From: Limnoperna fortunei | Lineage: Eukaryota; Mollusca; Bivalvia; Mytilida; Modiolidae | Direction of reading: 5' to 3' | DNA length: 64,000 nucleotides | Assembly (NCBI GenBank): GCA_944474755.1 | Contig: OX104114.1 | Location: 41,047,070 to 41,111,069 of the forward strand | In this document: positions 31,053 to 42,786 of the stretch, one piece after another | Position numbering within the stretch: position 1 is the stretch's first letter | Layout: every line of letters begins with the position of its first letter | Made by a program: the position numbers and the translations under genes | The notes under the pieces: generated by a model | What the model was told of the DNA's origin: nothing | Seen by the model: only the letters and a program-made list of their open reading frames with translations | Databases searched by the model: none

Positions 31053-33058
31053 CAAAAAAACTGTTTGAAGGTAGAGGATTTCCGAACTACCTGAACAATA
31101 TTCTATTGATTATTACGCCCAATGTGTTATTAATAACTCCCCCCTCCCGCACAGATGTTATATGTATAATACGTGTCCAGAAGGATATTAGTGCTCTATT
31201 TTCATTATATATCATTTAGTTTTGTGACCAACACATGTATTTACCTTTGGAATATATTTTCTTTACGGATAATATACAGACGACAGAATGCACATTTCAT
31301 GCCTGCCACGCGAATATTGACAATAACTGGTGCATGGCATTAACTGCTACACAGCCAGTGTAACAAGACTTTTATGAAAACTTACAAGGTATTTTTTAAA
31401 ATGTATGTTATTTGTTATTATACATGTACTCTATTAAGATTTGTTGTGTTATTTATTTATGTCCGAAAGAATTTTATATGTATAAGAGTATTTTGATGAG
31501 GAACTTTTAAGACAGCAGTAATATGTATTGTTAAACTTTGGCAAAACTAACATTTTTATATAATGTTGTATTCCTCTCTTAATTTACATTCCAAGCATAA
31601 CTTTATATTTGAAGATTGAGAAGTCTACCTGTAGATCTAGTACTGTTGATACAAACACCAGATAAGAAGACATGTTTGCTAGAAAAAGGGTGATCTTTTT
31701 TATGAAAGGTTTTTAAATGCATAGTTGAGATGTATTTGACTGATCTTAATTTCTGCTTCACAGGTTCATAAATTTTGATAATTAGTTAATTCCAAACAAT
31801 TTTAATATTTATTGGCATTTTATGAGATTTTAAAGTCATGGATTAAAAATAACCAAAATAATAATACATGTAGTCACTATTTCACATTTTTAAGTAAGGG
31901 CTTTTTCGCTTAAATATCAGTTTATGGGAAGACAGGATTTATTTTTGTTTAAAAGGGTTATGGGACATCAAGACCCATATACCTATTACCAAATGAAATG
32001 TACAGGTCAGTTTGTTGGTCTATTTTTAGACTTATGTCCTATTAACCCATAGATTTTAGAATGGAACAGTCTAATGTTTTGGTATGTTCCAAAATAGTAT
32101 AAAAAAGTGTACAACTGGAATTTATAAGGATTACAGTGTTTGTTGCAGGCTCTGTCTGATGTCTCTTCCAAAAAAGGATATAACTAGTTAAAAATAGACA
32201 AGAGAGGCTTTAAACCTCATACAAATAATACAATGTTATCCAATAGACCGTGAAAATGCCAAATGAAAATTGTTCTAGTCATTGTCAGATTTTTACACTT
32301 GGCTGTGGTTTTGGTCATGGTTATACTTATTAATGCTATATTTTGTTAAAAAGTCTATGGTGTGGTAGGAAGGGATTTTCATTTTTATACAAGGTTTGTG
32401 GGTGATCATTAGTCATTATATAGTCCATTCAATAAAGCAGAATCATGAAAAAACTAATATAAAAGTTTGACAGCACTTCAGCTACACTTGAAGTCATGAA
32501 TTTTTATTTAAAATAAATACAATTTGTATATTAAACATGTTTGTTTGTTTAGTATAGAAAGAATGTTAGCACACCCCTGCTCTGATCAACCACCATTCTG
32601 CCATGGCCAACTACCAATCCTAAATCCCAACCATGTTTTGATGAAATTGTTCTTGCTTATTAACTAAATACAATCTTTTCATTTCACTTGACTGTAAACA
32701 TTGTTATCTAGTTTATTAAAACAAGTTTTCTACTGTATTTGAATTTTGAAGTTCTAATTCACTGCAGTATAATTTTTAGCTATTATTTTTGAAAATACAA
32801 TTATTTGTATCTCTATACTCAATCAAACCTTCCTTGACTGGTTCCTTCACTGAAAGATCTATTCTTGGAATATTTCAAAATAACAGATTCTGACATTTCC
32901 TAAAAATTAGTGACATTCCTGTTCATCAAGCCTAGCCAATGGTCTTTAAGCTTGCCAGTTCAGACCAATCTTATTGTGTGACAAGTATTGTTTAGAAAAT
33001 AAAATATGATATTACCTGATACAGTTATCAATGCTGCAAAATATCTCCACTTTATTGT
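31053..33058. other. Intergenic AT-rich DNA, no gene or repeat recognised
   Basis: Only short open frames. No splice-compatible exon with a recognisable protein match was seen on either strand. Confidence 0.35.
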
Positions 33059-33190
33059 ACTGTGTGAAGAACCTTGTATGATTTTTATGATAAAAAACCG
33101 GTGTTGTGTGAAGAAGCTCATATAATTTTTCATGAATAAAACTTGTGTGAAGAAGCTCGTATAGTTTTATGAAGAAAATCATTGTTGAAC
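33059..33190 (+). repeat. Three ~48-bp imperfect tandem units
   Basis: GTGTGAAGAAGCTC and variants followed by (A/G)TAT(A/G)ATTTTTATGA recur at about 33063, 33104 and 33150. Confidence 0.55.
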
Positions 33191-33239
33191 TTGATCACGT
33201 AATTCTAGTAATTGTTTTTATTTAAAATAAAGCACAAAT

Positions 33240-33395
33240 CAAACCCTTGTTTTTTTATCTTATTTCTATTCCAATTGTTTTCAGTGATATTTATTGCCAC
33301 TTTTATCAGTTTTGCAGCTATCATGATGTCCAGTTTTTATTGAGGGAGGAAACCAAAGTATCCAGAGAAAACCCCCAACCTTCAGTAGGAACACT
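33240..33395 (-). mobile_element. SINE tail fragment, antisense
   Basis: TTTTTATTGAGGGAGGAAAC, AAAGTATCCAGAGAAAAC and CCCAACC are the inverse of the SINE body's GAAAACTCCCTCC region. The neighbouring GCAGCTATCATGATG is the inverse of the ATCATGATATAGCTG-type tail. Confidence 0.5.
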
Positions 33396-33581
33396 TGTGT
33401 TATTTATAACAGAATGGCTTTTTAAGAATGCAACTGTTTACATCTTTTATGAGTTGTTGTTTATTGCTGTAACCGAGTGTTGATTGGATGAGTAAGGTAT
33501 AATTCCTGTCAACTTTTGAAAAAACTGTACATTTTTACTGTGTGTCCGACACAAAATAGCTGACCTGTTTACAACTTGTAA

Positions 33582-33800
33582 GGACCTCAATGGCTGAGTG
33601 TGTTAAGTTAACACTGAGGTTGCAAGTTCGAGTCTTACTGTGAACAGGGTGTGCTCAACTCCAACCTTGCCAATGCTAATTTCCTGCCAAATGGTCATTG
33701 GTTTTCACAGGGTGTTCAGGCTTCCTCTACCATTAAAAACTGGAAGCCATCATATGCTGCAAAATTGCTTATAAACCCCATGTCAACAAACACATAATTT
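33582..33800 (+). mobile_element. tRNA-derived SINE, copy 3
   Basis: GGACCTCAATGGCTGAGTG is the A-box region, and AGTTCGAGTCT at 33625-33635 is the B box. The body ACAGGGTGTGCTCAACTCC and a tail ending TGTCAACAAACA follow. The anticodon region is shortened. Confidence 0.7.
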
Positions 33801-34289
33801 TCATTTGAAAAATATGAAATTTTTCACATTAACAGCCATCTTTAGGACATTTTACTAATGCTTTTCACTAATTTAATGCTTAGTGCTTAATCAATTGAAG
33901 GAATTAGAACAAAAACTATGTGTTTTGCACTGAATATCAGTTGAAATTTGAAAGACACCAATCTTATAATTTTGATGAATTGAGACTTTAAGAGTAGAAA
34001 TTTTTGATGAAATGCATAGGTTTCTGCTGGTGAAAGTGGCACCAGAAGGCTTCTTCTCTGAAACTGGTTAACCAATTGAAACAAAACTTATTACAAGCAT
34101 TCATTGCATGGTCCTCTATAAATTTTGTTTTTTTTAATGCCAGTCAGAAATTCAAAATGGTTACCACTGCAAGACTTAAGTTTTACATACTACCATATGG
34201 GAAAAAAGTTTCAAAAGGCTTCTTCTTTGAAACTGCTTAACTAATTGAAACAAAACTTACCACCAGTGTTTTGTTTTTATGTAAAAAAT

Positions 34290-34326
34290 GTCTCCTGGTA
34301 CCCTTGTCCTCCCTTCCAACAAAGTG
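34290..34326 (+). repeat. Isolated left unit of the ~34-bp minisatellite
   Basis: One unit (GTCTCCTGGTACCCTTGTCC, then TCCCTTCCAACAAAGTG) sits immediately left of the retroelement at 34327. It belongs to the array that resumes at 35149. Confidence 0.8.
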
Positions 34327-35148
34327 GTTGAAATTACTACATAGTTTAGCTCCTGTTTGTCTACAAGATCTTGTCATTTTAAAATCTCATAAATATGCTT
34401 TCAGGTATAATAATGTATTAGAATTACCTCAAGTTAAAACCAGCACTTACGGTAAGAAAAGCTTTCGCTTTGCTGCTGCCACTCTCTGGAACAGTCTCCC
34501 AGACCATTTCAGGACTGAAAATAGCTTTTATCAGTTTAGAAGCTTGATTCAGTCCTGGAATGGTTCTGTATGCCGCTGCTCTGCATGCAAATAGCTTGAT
34601 CTGCTTATTATACATGTATCTGCTTTTCATGTGACTTCTCTTTTAATATTTTAAAATGTGACTGTGTCTTATTTTAAGTAACTTTTAAATTGCTGCTCAA
34701 TAGTAACCCTGCTTATGCTTGAATGATTATATTCTTAGTGCTATATTAATTTATGGAACTACTTTATATATTTTAATACACTATATATATTTTATTCATA
34801 TTATGTCCTCATCATTAATGTAACTGTATGCCTCATGCTCTTATTGCACTAAAGTGTTTTAAAAATGTCTTAATTTTGTCTTAATACTAGTATGTCTTAT
34901 CTTAAAATTGTCTTAATTGTCTTAATGTGTTTTTCTTTTAAGTATGTACTTATTTTGAATCTTACTGTCTTAATGTGTGATACTTTTTTTAAAAATGTGA
35001 TGTTTGCTTTGTATGTGCTTTGTATGTGCTGCATGCTAACTGTTATTGTTTGCTTTGCATGTATATTCGGTTAAAAGCTCAATAGAGCTTATGTTTATTG
35101 TTGTAAAATGTACCGAATCAAAATAAAGTTTCGTATTCGTATTCGTAT
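34327..35148 (+). mobile_element. 5'-truncated non-LTR retrotransposon, 822 bp, inserted in the minisatellite
   Basis: The left part (34328-34594) encodes the extreme C-terminus of a reverse-transcriptase protein: YGKKSFRFAAATLWNSLPDH and a following FYQFRSLIQSW. This is the typical tail of CR1/L2/RTE-like ORF2 proteins. A 3' UTR follows with AATAAA at 35122-35127, and it ends in a short TATTCG repeat instead of poly(A). AAGTG occurs at both borders (34322-34326 and 35149-35153), a likely 5-bp target duplication. Clade is not assigned. Confidence 0.78.
34328..34594 (+). pseudogene. ORF2 C-terminal remnant (reverse transcriptase tail)
   Basis: An open 88-codon remnant of the retroelement protein ends at its natural stop. 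It keeps the KSFRFAAATLWNSLP motif. The endonuclease and RT domains are absent because of 5' truncation. The ATG-bearing start upstream at 34271 is minisatellite sequence, not part of the protein. Confidence 0.7.
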
Positions 35149-36078
35149 AAGTGTCCTGGTACCCTTGTCCTCCCTGTCAACAAAGTCTCCTGGTACCCTT
35201 GTCCTCCCTGTCAACAAAGTCTCTTGGTACCCTTGTCCTTACTTCCAACAAAGTGTCCTGGTACCCTTGCCTCCCTTCCAACAGTCTCCTGTTCCCTTGT
35301 CCTCCCTGTCAACAGTCTCCTGGTACCCATGTCCTCCCTTCCAACAGTCTCCTGTTCCCTTGTCCTCCCTTCCAACAGTCTCCTGGTACCCTTGTCCTCC
35401 CTGTCAACAAAGTCTCTTGGTACCCTTGTCCTTACTTCCAACAAAGTGTCCTGGTACCCTTGCCTCCCTTCCAACAGTCTCCTGTTCCCTTGTCCTCCCT
35501 GTCAACAGTCTCCTGGTACCCATGTCCTCCCTGTCAACAGTCTCCTGGTACCCATGTCCTTAATTCCAACAAAGTCTCCTGGTACTCTTGTCCTCCCTTC
35601 CAACAAAATGTCCTCATACCCTTGTCCTCACTTCCAACAAAGTCTACTGTTCACATGTTCTCCCTGTCAACAAAGTCTCCTGGTACCCTTGTCCTCCCTT
35701 CCAACAAAATGTCCTGGTACCCATGTCCTCCATTCCAACAAAGTCTCCCATTCCCTTGTCCTCCCTGTCAACAAAGTCTCCTGATACCCTTGTCCTCCCT
35801 TCCAACAAAATCTCCCATTCCCTTGCCTCCCTTCCAACAAAATGTCCTGGTACCCATGTCCTCCATTCCAACAAAGTCTCCCATTCCCTTGTCCTCCCTG
35901 TCAACAAAGTCTCCTGATACCCTTGTCCTCCCTTCCAACAAAATCTCCCATTCCCTTGCCTCCCTTAAAAACAAAATGTCCTGGTACCCTTGTCCTCCAT
36001 TCCAACAGTCTCCTGTTCCCTTGTCCTCCCTGTCAACAAAGTCTTCTGGTACCCTTGTCCTTACTTCCAACAATATTT
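35149..36078 (+). repeat. ~34-bp minisatellite, about 28 units
   Basis: Units read CCTGGTACCCTTGTCC, TCCCTGTCAA or TCCCTTCCAA, then CAAAGT or CAGT, with periods of 31-34 bp. Blocks of three or four units are themselves repeated (for example around 35700-35820 and 35845-35950). All three forward frames stay open over long stretches because the unit has no forward stop; this explains the 309-codon frame at 35151-36080, which is not a gene. Confidence 0.92.
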
Positions 36079-36364
36079 AGTATTCTGTTCTTGTTTATGA
36101 CATAGTTGTTGAGGATGCTATTGGTGATAATTTGGTAGATTACCCATCAAATTTTTCAACACCAAATTGGCTAGCAATACTTTTTTTCCATGCTTTTTTT
36201 TAATAAAATGTGTAGTTTATTAAAGGAAAAAAAACAATGTTCATACATTGTCAACAAATATATAGTGCATATATATGCACTGCAAAACTAGGCAGATTCT
36301 TGCAGATGTACCAGTTACCACTCGCACAGAAATAAGCTATATTTTCTGACAATTTTTAAATATT

Positions 36365-36760
36365 GTTTCTCTAATTTTGACGTAATATTTCAACCGCTTG
36401 ACCGGTGTGGAAAAAATATTTCTCGTCACTAGTGAATTTGTTGTTCTCAGCAGTTGATTGGTTAAAAATAATAACGTCACAACTCATGATGTCATAACCA
36501 AAACACCTTCCATTTACCGTATTCAAGTCACGAACGTAAAATTGGTGTTGGGAGAATTTGTACTTCGTTTCGCAAATTTACTACTTTTTAAAATTAGAAT
36601 CTTACATTAGTACTCTTGGATTATCGGAATTCTCCAATCTCGATAGTTAAATTATGGAATTTTAAGTCCTCGCCAAGGCCCAGACTTAAAATTCCATAAT
36701 TTAACTATCTCGACTGGAGAAATCCGATAATCCACTCGTACCAATGTAAGATCCTATATG
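36365..36760 (+). mobile_element. Fold-back repeat (GGTGTGGAAAAAATATTTC family), uninterrupted copy
   Basis: It opens with TTTGACGTAATATTTCAACC and GGTGTGGAAAAAATATTTC. It ends in a large hairpin with arms at about 36601-36668 and 36681-36750 (TTACATTAGTACTCTTGG... mirrored). It is the empty reference copy for the two interrupted relatives at 19785 and 60165. Confidence 0.75.
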
Positions 36761-36954
36761 TATATATCTGGCATGAAGGGGAAATATCCACTAAAGCCAG
36801 CAAACCTCAGTATACATGGTGTATACTGCTTACCTTATTTGTATATTATTATTATAATGTTTTGTTATCAGCATTTCAAATAAATAAAATGGTATTTAAA
36901 GCTAATATAAAGCACATACTACAGTTATACATACTACTTGTTTAAAAATTCTTT

Positions 36955-37130
36955 TTTTTAAATATGGTATAGCCCTATTTGAGCACTTTTTAACATGATA
37001 TAATCATTTTTAACAAGATATAACCATATATAACCATAAAATAGAAAATGAATTAACCCAACCTGAGCAGTTTTTAACAATGAAGTATAAAAATGAAATA
37101 ACCCAATGTGAGCACTTTTTAATATAAACA
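36955..37130 (-). repeat. Inverse copy of the degenerate ~60-bp repeat
   Basis: Phrases such as CCTATTTGAGCACTTTTTAA and CCCAATGTGAGCACTTTTTA are the complement of the units at 7990-8900. Confidence 0.5.
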
Positions 37131-37390
37131 ACTAGGTACCATATTTTCTGTACATTTAATCGATGTGGATGATAGGATGATAAGTCGATTGACAATATAA
37201 ACAAGAAAAGATATAGTTGTAACCATATCGGGGAAACTCAATTAAAGTAATTGGAGGATTAAAACAAGAAGTCAGTTTGTATTGTTATATCTGATAAATG
37301 TCCTATAATGAAAATAGAAATTGTGTAATTAATACTATAACCAACAGCTTCGCCGAGCGCAGCATGATACGACCGCAACATGTTGAACCT

Positions 37391-37523
37391 TAGTCCGAGA
37401 ATCCTCTGCCGTCCAACGCTTTTATTATTTTTTTTTTTTTACGCTTTTATTTATTTTTTTTTTTTTTGCGTCCCACGCAAAAAAAAAAATAAAAGCGTTG
37501 GACGGCAGAGGATTCTCGGACTA
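37391..37523. mobile_element. Mini MITE, TAGTCCGAGAATCCTCTGCC family, 133 bp
   Basis: It is almost entirely two inverted arms (TAGTCCGAGAATCCTCTGCC, then GTCCAACGCTTTTA) around T-rich and GCGTCCCACGC sequence. The flanking 9-bp direct repeat is GTTGAACCT (37382-37390 and 37524-37532), perfect. It shares termini with the 508-bp element at 46093. A 9-bp duplication suggests the Mutator superfamily. Confidence 0.87.
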
Positions 37524-37532
37524 GTTGAACCT

Positions 37533-39427
37533 GTACGTTTGAGGCCTAATATGGAAAGTCAATTGCTTTTGACATATGCAGCCTTATAGTGGACTTAGTT
37601 AACATTTTTGGACATTTGAATTATTTAAAGTAAAAGAAAGATACAGGAAATTGAGACCTGTATTAAAAAAATTTAATTAAATAATTTATTTCTATATGAT
37701 GCGACAACAACAAAATAACTGGAAAATTAAAAAGTGCATAAAACCAATAATAAGACAATGCTAAAGTAGAAACGTTTTCATCATTTAAATGTTCGACAGG
37801 AATTACAGATTCGTAATACTTCCCTCATCAAGTCGGTGTGCAATCTTTGTCCCAAATTATTAACATTCATGACATTTGTACCGTTTGTTAAATCTGCAAT
37901 CCCAATTGAGCTAAAGGACTGGTTATCGTTTGTTTTAAAAATATTCGAAATTCTTAATACATTGATTTATGCGTTATTTTTATTTTGCAAAGATGTACAT
38001 GTGAAAATCTTGTTTACTGTTATTCATCATGATGATCAGCTGCAGCAGCACAGGCTAGGCAGCCATGGAATATTAACGGTTTACATCACGAAAATTGTTT
38101 AATACACCATTAAAACAGTAGCAAGAAATTTATTATTGTTGGACATATTTACAATGCGTTAATTATATAATTAAATTCAGATGAGAGCAGATTTAATGTG
38201 CATTTATGATAATAGTACGAAATATTTATTACAATAAATGGTTATGACACATAATCACGTGCACATATATAATGTAATGAATACAACAATATGATCATTC
38301 ACCTAGCCAGCTTGATCGCGTAAGAATATATGAACAGAATTATATTTTAATTCAAATGCAAATAACAAAAGTATTACATTTCGAAATACAAAACATACTG
38401 TTTTTCACCTGAAAAATAATCAAAACAATATTACAGATAGAAAGTACTTACTTCGGTAAATGCAAACATTGAACTATATTATCGCGCAATAGCTCAGTAA
38501 ACCGTACCTGAAATTAGTTATAACGCCACGTGTGATACAATGCAATGATTTGAGTTATGAAAATAAAATGATAAGTTGAATTTGGTCGGCTTTTCATCAG
38601 GAAAATACAGTTACAGTAGGTATATAATGTAAGAAAATGATCTCTGCAAAGTGGTAAAGATAATTGGAAGTTTTTACCTGTGACAAATAACCGAATACGT
38701 TAATATAGAAGTAATTGTTTTAATTGATATATTTGCTAACCACAAGTCAACATGGCCGCACTCTGCAGCCTTCCAACCACAAACAAAATAGATATAGTTC
38801 TGACTTAACTTACAATAGCTTTGCCGATTTCTGTAAATCAGACTTTCATTTCCATAAAAGGGAAACAATATTCAATGAAATTATAAACTTTCATAATACC
38901 CTGTCTGAACGTTGTTAACAGCTGTATTTGTATGTAGTACAGCATAGGACCACGTACATCACATGATGGTGGTTGAAGACACTCTATTGCCATTGAGAGA
39001 TGGGGGATGGGACAACTATAGAGCTCTTGACATATCTGTATGAGCAATACGGATGTTTTTACTTGAAAGCAGTTTAATTATAATTAAAGCAATTTTGCTA
39101 GAATGTTTGTTAAAATAGAATTCTTTTCATTGTTAAGATTATCAGTGTTAATGTTTTTATTTACAGTTAGTACTGACTACAGTTATCTAATGTATTAATA
39201 TGTACAGATTATTTAGAAGGTTGTAATTTGTTCATTTTTTTATTTAATAGAAATTATCTTTATTATTCCCTTACTTAGAACATAGTTTGTTACTGTCTTA
39301 ATAATAAACAACTACAAAATCAAGATATTTACAACTACTGTAAAATTAATTTGGAACACATCAAAAAAGTCTAGATTGCATTGACTTTTATAAAATAAAA
39401 TAGTTTGCACAGGTTCCACAAAGTGCA
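37533..39427. other. Intergenic DNA, no gene recognised
   Basis: AT-rich with only short open frames (up to about 88 codons at 37836-38102, no domain recognised). No repeat shared with the rest of the window was noticed. Confidence 0.35.
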
Positions 39428-41828
39428 AATCTGGGTTAAAGTATGGTGAGGTCAGGCAACCAAGAGGAAAAAGAGCATGATCAACCCAGATCCCTAAAGT
39501 ATGATGAAGTCAGGCAACCAAGAGGAAAAGAGTATGATCAACCCAGATCCCTAAAGTATGGCAAAGTCAGGCAACCAAGAGGAAAATGAGTGTCATCAAC
39601 CTAGATTTCTAAAGTATGGTGAAGTCAGCAAACAAAAGGGAAAACAGCGTCATCAACCTAGACCCCTAAAGTATGGTGAAGTCAGGCAAGCAAGAGGGAA
39701 AACAGTGTCATCAACCTAGATCCCTAAAGTATAATGAATTCAGGCAAGCAAGAGGGAAAATGGTGTCATCAACCTAGATCCTTAAAGTATGGTGAAGTCA
39801 GGCAAGCAAGAGGGAAAACAGTGTGATCAACCTAGATCCTTAAAGTATGGTGAAGTCAGGCATGCAAGAGGGAAAAGAGTGTTATCAATCCAGATCCATA
39901 AAGTATGGTAAACTCAGGAAAGCAAGAGGGAAAACAGTGTCATCAACCTAGATCCCTAAAGTATGGTGAAGTCAGGCAAGCAAGAGGGAAAACAGTGTCA
40001 TCAACCTAGATCCCTAATGTATAATGAAGTCAGGCAAGCAAGAGGGAAATCAGTGTGATCAACCTAGATCCCTAAAGTATGGTGAAGTCAGGCAAGCAAG
40101 AGGGAAAACAGTGTCATCGACCTAGATCCCTAAAGTATGGTGAAGTCAGGCAAGCAAGAGGGAAAACAGCGTCATCGACCTAGATCCCTAAAGTATGGTG
40201 AAGTCAGGCAAGCAAGAGGGAAAACAGTGTGATCAACCTAGATCCCTAAAGTATGGTGAAGTCAGGCAAGCAAGAGGGAAAACAGTGTGATCAACCTAGA
40301 TCCCTAAAGTATGGTGAAGTCAGGCAAGCAATAGGGAAAACGGTGTGATCAACCTAGATCCCTAAAGTATGGTGAAGTCAGGCAAGCAAGAGGGAAAACA
40401 GTGTCATCAACCTAGATCCCTAAAGTATAATGAATTCAGGCAAGCAAGAGGGAAAATGGTGTCATCAACCTAGATCCTTAAAGTATGGTGAAGTCAGGCA
40501 AGCAAGAGGGAAAACAGTGTGATCAACCTAGATCCTTAAAGTATGGTGAAGTCAGGCAAGCAAGAGGGAAAAGAGTGTCATCAACCTAGATCCCTAAAGT
40601 ATGGTGAAGTCAGGCAAGCAAGAGGGAAAACAGTGGCATCAAACTAGATCCCTAAAGTATGGTGAAGTCGGGCAAGCAAGAGGGAAAAGAGTTTTATCAA
40701 TCCAGATCCCTAAAGTAGGTATGGTAAAGTCAGGCAAGCAAGAGGGAAAAGAGTGTCATCAACCTAAATTCTTAAAGTATGGTGAAGTCAGGCAAGCAAG
40801 AGGGAAAACAGTGTCATCAACCTAGATCCCAAAAGTATGGTAAAGTCAGGCAATCAAGAGGGAAAACAGTGTCATCAACCTAGATTCTTAAAGTATGGTG
40901 AAGTCAGGCATGCAAGAGGGAAAACGGTGTCATCAACGTAGATCCTTTAAGTATGGTGAAGTCAGGCAAGCAAGAGGGAAAAAAGTGTGATCAACCTAGA
41001 TCCTTAAAGTATATTGAAGTCAAGCAAGCAAGAGGGAAAACAGTGTCATCAACCTAGATTCCTAAAGTATGGTGAAGTCAGGCAAGCAATAGGGAAAACA
41101 GTGTGATCAACCTAGATCCTTAAAGTATGGTGAAGTCAGGCAAGCAAGAGGGAAAACAGTTTCATCAAACTAGATCCCTAAAGTATGGTGAAGTCAGGCA
41201 AGCAAGAGGGAAAAGAGTGTTATCAATCCAGATCCCTAAAGTAGGTATGGTAAAGTCAGGCAAGCAAGAGGGAAAAGAGTGTCATCAACCTAAATTCTTA
41301 AAGTATGGTGAAGTCAGGCAAGCAAGAGGGAAAACAGTGTCATCAACCTAGATCCCAAAAGTATGGTAAAGTCAGGCAATCAAGAGGGAAAACAGTGTCA
41401 TCAACCTAGATTCTTAAAGTATGGTGAAGTCAGGCAAGCAAGAGGGAAAAGAGTGTCAACAAACTAGATCCCTAAAGTATGGTGAAGTCAGGCAAGCAAG
41501 AGGGAAAAGAGTGTGATCAATCCAGATCCCTAAAGTAGGTATGGTAAAGTCAGGCAAGCAAGAGGGAAAACAGCGTCATCAACCTAGATCCCTAAAGTAT
41601 GGTGAAATCAGGCAAGCAAGAGGGAAAACAGTGTCAACAAACTAGATCCCTAAAGTATGGTGAAGTCAGGCAAGCAATAGGGAAAAGAGTGTGATCAACC
41701 TAGATCCCTAAAGTATGGTGAAATCAGGCAAGCAAGAGGGAAAACAGTGTCATCAACCTAGATCCTTAAAGTATGGTGAAGTCAGGCAATCAAGAAGGAA
41801 AAGAGTGTGATCAATCCAGATCCCTAAA
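39428..41828 (+). repeat. 58-bp minisatellite, about 41 units, with higher-order structure
   Basis: The unit is CTAAAGTATGGTGAAGTCAG, GCAAGCAAGAGGGAAAACAG, TGTCATCAACCTAGATCC, 58 bp. Variant units with TAAAGTAGGTATGG (4 bp longer) occur at 40711, 41237 and 41531. The first two are 526 bp apart within matching neighbours, so a block of nine units was duplicated. The open frames at 40601 and 41127 are the same repeat artefact. Confidence 0.95.
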
Positions 41829-41829
41829 A

Positions 41830-42290
41830 CCTCACAGAAATAAGCCACATATTGAAGTTGTGCATCTGCTATTATGGAAACGTTTTAGAACTTTTTCCAC
41901 ATTTTCTAGACTTAGGAACTTTGTAATATTTCACCAAATTTTGCAGTACATATAGTGAGAAATAAACTTATCCTAAATATGTATACCCATGAACTTAACA
42001 GAAGGATTGTACACATATTGAAGTTGTGCACCTTTTATTAATTTTTTTTCATTTTTCCATACTTTGGAATTTCATCATGTCCAATGAAATTCAACAGAAT
42101 ATGGTACCTATTTTGTGTAATCAACCCTTTCTTTTCAACCCAGATCCATGTAACTTTACAGAAAGATTGCATACATATTAAAGTTTTGCACCAGCTAAAA
42201 TGGAAACATGGATTTTTCATATTTTCCTAGAAATGGGAGCTGAACATGGCACTGGTACCTTTTTGTGTAATTAACTCCTTCTACAGTTTT
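41830..42290 (+). repeat. ~163-bp tandem repeat, three diverged units
   Basis: ACATATTGAAGTTGTGCA recurs at about 41848 and 42013, and as ACATATTAAAGTTTTGCA at 42173. Each is preceded by an ACAGAAAGATTG-like stretch and followed by ATGGAAAC...TTTTTC. It directly adjoins the 58-bp array. Confidence 0.65.
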
Positions 42291-42744
42291 CAATACAGAC
42301 ACTTAACATTCTTTCTACTACTGTAAACCAATCTCCATTTAATATTTTGTTCCAGTTGTTTGGCCCATACAGTTGTACAGTTGGCTAGCTGAATCATTGG
42401 GTACATAGCCTCCAACCAGATAAAAACTTAAAACTGTTTTTGTATAATATATTTATTTCAGAATAGTATAAAACACAGAATCAAGACACATCAGATATAA
42501 AAATTAGTTGAAGTTCTATTATAATAATGTCCAAAACAAACTACCTGCCACAGATTTATGGCTGCCATAGTACAGTGCTCTCCCCTAGATTGATAGCAAT
42601 AATTTAAAGGCTAAATACCATTAATTATTTTATTTTGTTTTTAATCCTTATTGGTTTTATTTTCCAATTTAAACCGATGAAAACAGGAAAACTAGACCTG
42701 AAGTCCACATAGCCTTATAGTCGAAAAGATATACTAACTGAAAT

Positions 42745-42786
42745 CAGGGGCAGTCTATACTATACAGTTAGTATAGACTGCCCCTG
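42745..42786. repeat. Perfect 18-bp-arm hairpin
   Basis: CAGGGGCAGTCTATACTA at 42745-42762 is mirrored exactly at 42769-42786 around a 6-base loop (TACAGT). Confidence 0.8.

Noticed and set aside
30681..31094. 137-codon frame with internal 27-residue repeat
   Set aside because: The repeat derives from a duplicated MITE end and the rest has no recognisable domain or splice context. It is kept as a repeat feature only.
35151..36080. 309-codon forward open frame (Pro/Ser/Trp-rich repeats)
   Set aside because: It is the 34-bp minisatellite read through. All three forward frames are open, the unit length varies so the frame shifts between units, and there is no domain.
40601..41351. Two similar 74-codon frames (MVKSGKQEGK...)
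   Set aside because: They are translations of the 58-bp minisatellite; their similarity reflects the nine-unit block duplication, not a gene family.
39428..41828. CRISPR-like regular repeat array
   Set aside because: Units are contiguous 58-bp copies with no unique spacers, in a eukaryotic context with spliced genes. It is a minisatellite. The same applies to 22335-24540.
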